This document shows, one piece after another, positions 4,532 through 6,734 of a stretch of DNA of 6,734 bases. Under the pieces are notes generated by a model. That model saw only the letters and a program-made list of their open reading frames with translations. It ran no database searches and was not told the DNA's origin. The DNA lies in contig JAGWBG010000082.1 of NCBI GenBank assembly GCA_021296015.1, forward strand, positions 1 through 6,734, given 5' to 3'. The stretch's first letter is position 1, and each line of letters starts with the position of its first letter. This DNA is from Dehalococcoidia bacterium (lineage in GTDB: Bacteria > Chloroflexota > Dehalococcoidia > Lucifugimonadales > JAGWBF01). Position numbers and translations under genes: made by a program.

Positions 4532-6734
4532 ATGGTAACACTAACTCCTTCGAGTAACATCCAACCGATTAGAATAGAGGAAGAGATGCGTAGCTCCTAT
4601 CTGAGCTACGCCATGAGTGTCATTGTCGCAAGGGCACTGCCGGACGTGCGCGACGGGTTGAAGCCGGTCCAGAGGCGTATCCTTTATGCCATGCACGAGC
4701 TGGGTCTACGACCTGCCAGCGCTTACAAGAAGAGCGCCCGCATAGTTGGCGAGGTTCTGGGCAAGTATCATCCCCATGGCGACGCCCCCGTGTACGATTC
4801 CCTGGTACGCATGGCGCAGGGGTTTTCCATGCGGTATACACTGGTGGACGGTCAGGGCAACTTTGGAAGCATTGATAACGACCCTCCGGCGGCCATGCGC
4901 TACACCGAGGCACGTCTGGCGTCTATCTCCGAGGAACTTCTGGCGGACATCGAACTGAACACCGTGGACCTCACCGAAAACTTTGACGGCTCTCTTGAAG
5001 AACCTACGGTCCTGCCTGGGCTGCTCCCCAATATGCTGGTCAACGGCGCTTCAGGAATCGCCGTGGGGATGGCTACCAATATACCACCCCACAACCTGTC
5101 TGAGGTCTGCGACGCGGTGTGTTATCTCGTAGACCACCCGGACGCCGTGGTCGAGGAACTGATGACCCGGGTAAACGGACCTGATTTCCCCACGGGGGCC
5201 ATCATACAGGGGCGCTCCGGCATCGTAGATGCTTACACAACCGGTCATGGCCGGGTGGTCATGCAGGCTAGAACTGAGATTCAAGAGCTTCGCGGAGGCA
5301 GGCAGCAAATAATTGTCAACGAGATACCCTTCCAGGTGAACAAAGCTTCCCTGGTGGAGAAGATTGCCCATTTGGTAAGGGACAAGAAGATTGAGGGTAT
5401 CTCCGATGTAAGGGACGAGTCGGACAGGCAAGGGCTACGGGTGGTAGTGGAGTTGAAACGGGATGCTCAGGCTGAGATTATACTGAACAATCTCTACAGG
5501 CACACGGCCCTACGGTCCTCCTTCAACGTGATTATGCTGGCCTTGGTAGATGGGCAACCCCAGGTACTGGGCCTGAAGCGTGCCCTCCAACTGTATATAG
5601 AGCACCGGCGCGTGGTTATTACTCGCCGTTCCGAGCATCTACTGAAGCAGGCGAGAGACCGTGCCCATATTGTGGCGGGTCTCCTGTTGGCCCTGGATCG
5701 TATGGATGAGGTAATAGCCATTATCAGGGGCTCCCAGGACGCCACCGCCGCGCGTGGCAATCTGATGACCACCCTGAGTCTGACTGAGGTCCAGGCTCAA
5801 GCCATCCTCGATATGCAGCTAAGGCGTCTCGCTGCCCTGGAGAGGGAAAGGCTAGAGAAGGAGTACCAGGACTTGCTCAACACTATCAGCGACCTGGAAT
5901 CTCTGCTTGCTGACCCGGCAAGGGTGCTTTCGGTAATTAAAGATGATGCGAGAAGACTGAAAAAGCGGTACGGCGACCCAAGGCGCACGGAGATACGGGA
6001 GGAGGAAGCCGCTCACCATACTATCGAGGAGTTGACACCACACCAGGATGTTGTGATTACTCTCAGCCGGAGGGGCTATATCAAACGCATACCTGTTTCT
6101 ACTTACAAGCTCCAGCACCGGGGAGGTAAGGGCGTTCGGGGCATGACAACACGAGAGGATGACGCCCTGCAAGACCTGCTGGTAGCCGATACTCACGACA
6201 CGGTGCTGTTTTTCACCAACAGGGGGCGTGCCTATCCGCTGAAATGTTTCGACATCGCCGAGGATAGCTCGCGCACCACTAGGGGCACATCTATCATTAA
6301 CCTGCTGCCTATTACCGACGGGGAGCGGGTCAACGCGCTGCTAGCAGTGCCCGACCTCAAGGAGCGGGGCAACGTGTTCATTCTAGCCACCCGTCGAGGC
6401 CGGGTGAAAATGCTGCGTCCGGGGGACCTGGCGGGGATACGTTCCAATGGCCTGATAGTGATGAACTTGAAGGAGGGTGACGAAGTGGTCTCCGCTCGGA
6501 TAGTCAAGGAGGGCGGCGATGCTATTCTGGTGACGGAAAAAGGACAGTCCATCCGCTTTGCTGTATCTGATGTGAGGCAGTCAGGGCGCCAAAGCCAGGT
6601 GGTACATGGCATCAAACTGGCCCCGGGAGACCGAGTGGTAGCGATGGATGTGGCCCTTAACAACGGGTTCCTGCTCCCTCTCAGCTACCATGGGTATGGC
6701 AAGTGCACCGTATTGAACAAATATCCGCGCCACC
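4532..6734 (+). CDS. gyrA: DNA gyrase subunit A, 3' end beyond window
   Basis: GyrA is the DNA-cleaving subunit of gyrase (A2B2), which introduces negative supercoils using ATP hydrolysed by GyrB. About 734 codons lie in the window without a stop; the full protein is usually 800-850 residues. Near the N-terminus are EEEMRSSYLSYAMSVIVARA (16-35), LPDVRDGLKPVQRRILYAMH and GKYHPHGD (77-84). The catalytic tyrosine is Y124 in AAMRYTEAR, next to R123. The cleavage-reunion and coiled-coil regions run to about 500, followed by repeated blades of the C-terminal beta-pinwheel. The GyrA box is QHRGGKG at 528-534, a variant of the usual QRRGGKG; its presence argues for gyrase and against ParC. The QRDR has A85 where E. 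coli has S83, P86 after it, and D89 equivalent to D87. The gene follows the hydrolase by 46 bases, probably as one transcript. No gyrB is in view. Confidence 0.95.
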   Translation, partial: MVTLTPSSNIQPIRIEEEMRSSYLSYAMSVIVARALPDVRDGLKPVQRRILYAMHELGLRPASAYKKSARIVGEVLGKYHPHGDAPVYDSLVRMAQGFSMRYTLVDGQGNFGSIDNDPPAAMRYTEARLASISEELLADIELNTVDLTENFDGSLEEPTVLPGLLPNMLVNGASGIAVGMATNIPPHNLSEVCDAVCYLVDHPDAVVEELMTRVNGPDFPTGAIIQGRSGIVDAYTTGHGRVVMQARTEIQELRGGRQQIIVNEIPFQVNKASLVEKIAHLVRDKKIEGISDVRDESDRQGLRVVVELKRDAQAEIILNNLYRHTALRSSFNVIMLALVDGQPQVLGLKRALQLYIEHRRVVITRRSEHLLKQARDRAHIVAGLLLALDRMDEVIAIIRGSQDATAARGNLMTTLSLTEVQAQAILDMQLRRLAALERERLEKEYQDLLNTISDLESLLADPARVLSVIKDDARRLKKRYGDPRRTEIREEEAAHHTIEELTPHQDVVITLSRRGYIKRIPVSTYKLQHRGGKGVRGMTTREDDALQDLLVADTHDTVLFFTNRGRAYPLKCFDIAEDSSRTTRGTSIINLLPITDGERVNALLAVPDLKERGNVFILATRRGRVKMLRPGDLAGIRSNGLIVMNLKEGDEVVSARIVKEGGDAILVTEKGQSIRFAVSDVRQSGRQSQVVHGIKLAPGDRVVAMDVALNNGFLLPLSYHGYGKCTVLNKYPRH

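Noticed and set aside
5051..6663. Several minus-strand open frames of 60-145 codons opposite gyrA
   Set aside because: They are antisense shadows of a high-confidence gyrA frame and show no ribosome-binding sites or family motifs that I recognise.

Overview
The window looks like chromosomal DNA from a bacterium, most likely a member of the Chloroflexota (Dehalococcoidia-like). The main clues are a GreA-family protein carrying an N-terminal SAM-like (integrase core-binding type) domain, an architecture I remember from that phylum, and a GyrA with an A-P pair in its quinolone-determining motif. The assignment rests on memory of protein families and not on a search. I see no insertion sequence, CRISPR array, tRNA or rRNA.

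Layout. Positions 1-278 hold no convincing gene, only one doubtful small reverse ORF and a weak hairpin next to the greA stop. Positions 279-3433 are a two-gene minus-strand operon. The first gene is a 781-residue protein that is distantly but recognisably related to ATP-dependent PEP carboxykinase. A few bases downstream is greA, starting at a TTG codon and fused to a SAM-like domain. The greA reading frame is broken by a single-base shift near 566-570, and the missing C-terminal half continues intact in the next frame. Positions 3434-3780 are a divergent intergenic region with candidate promoters, a widely spaced inverted repeat and a perfect 10-bp palindrome. Positions 3781-4485 (plus) encode a class I glutamine amidotransferase-like hydrolase of the PuuD/peptidase C26 type. 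Positions 4532-6734 (plus) encode DNA gyrase subunit A, cut off by the window end.

How the genes relate. The hydrolase and gyrA are 46 bases apart with no terminator between them, so they are probably cotranscribed. On the other strand, the PEPCK-like gene and greA are tightly spaced and probably translationally coupled. No shared pathway is evident. The least explained items are the large PEPCK-like protein, whose active-site motifs are only partly kept, and the frameshifted SAM-GreA fusion.
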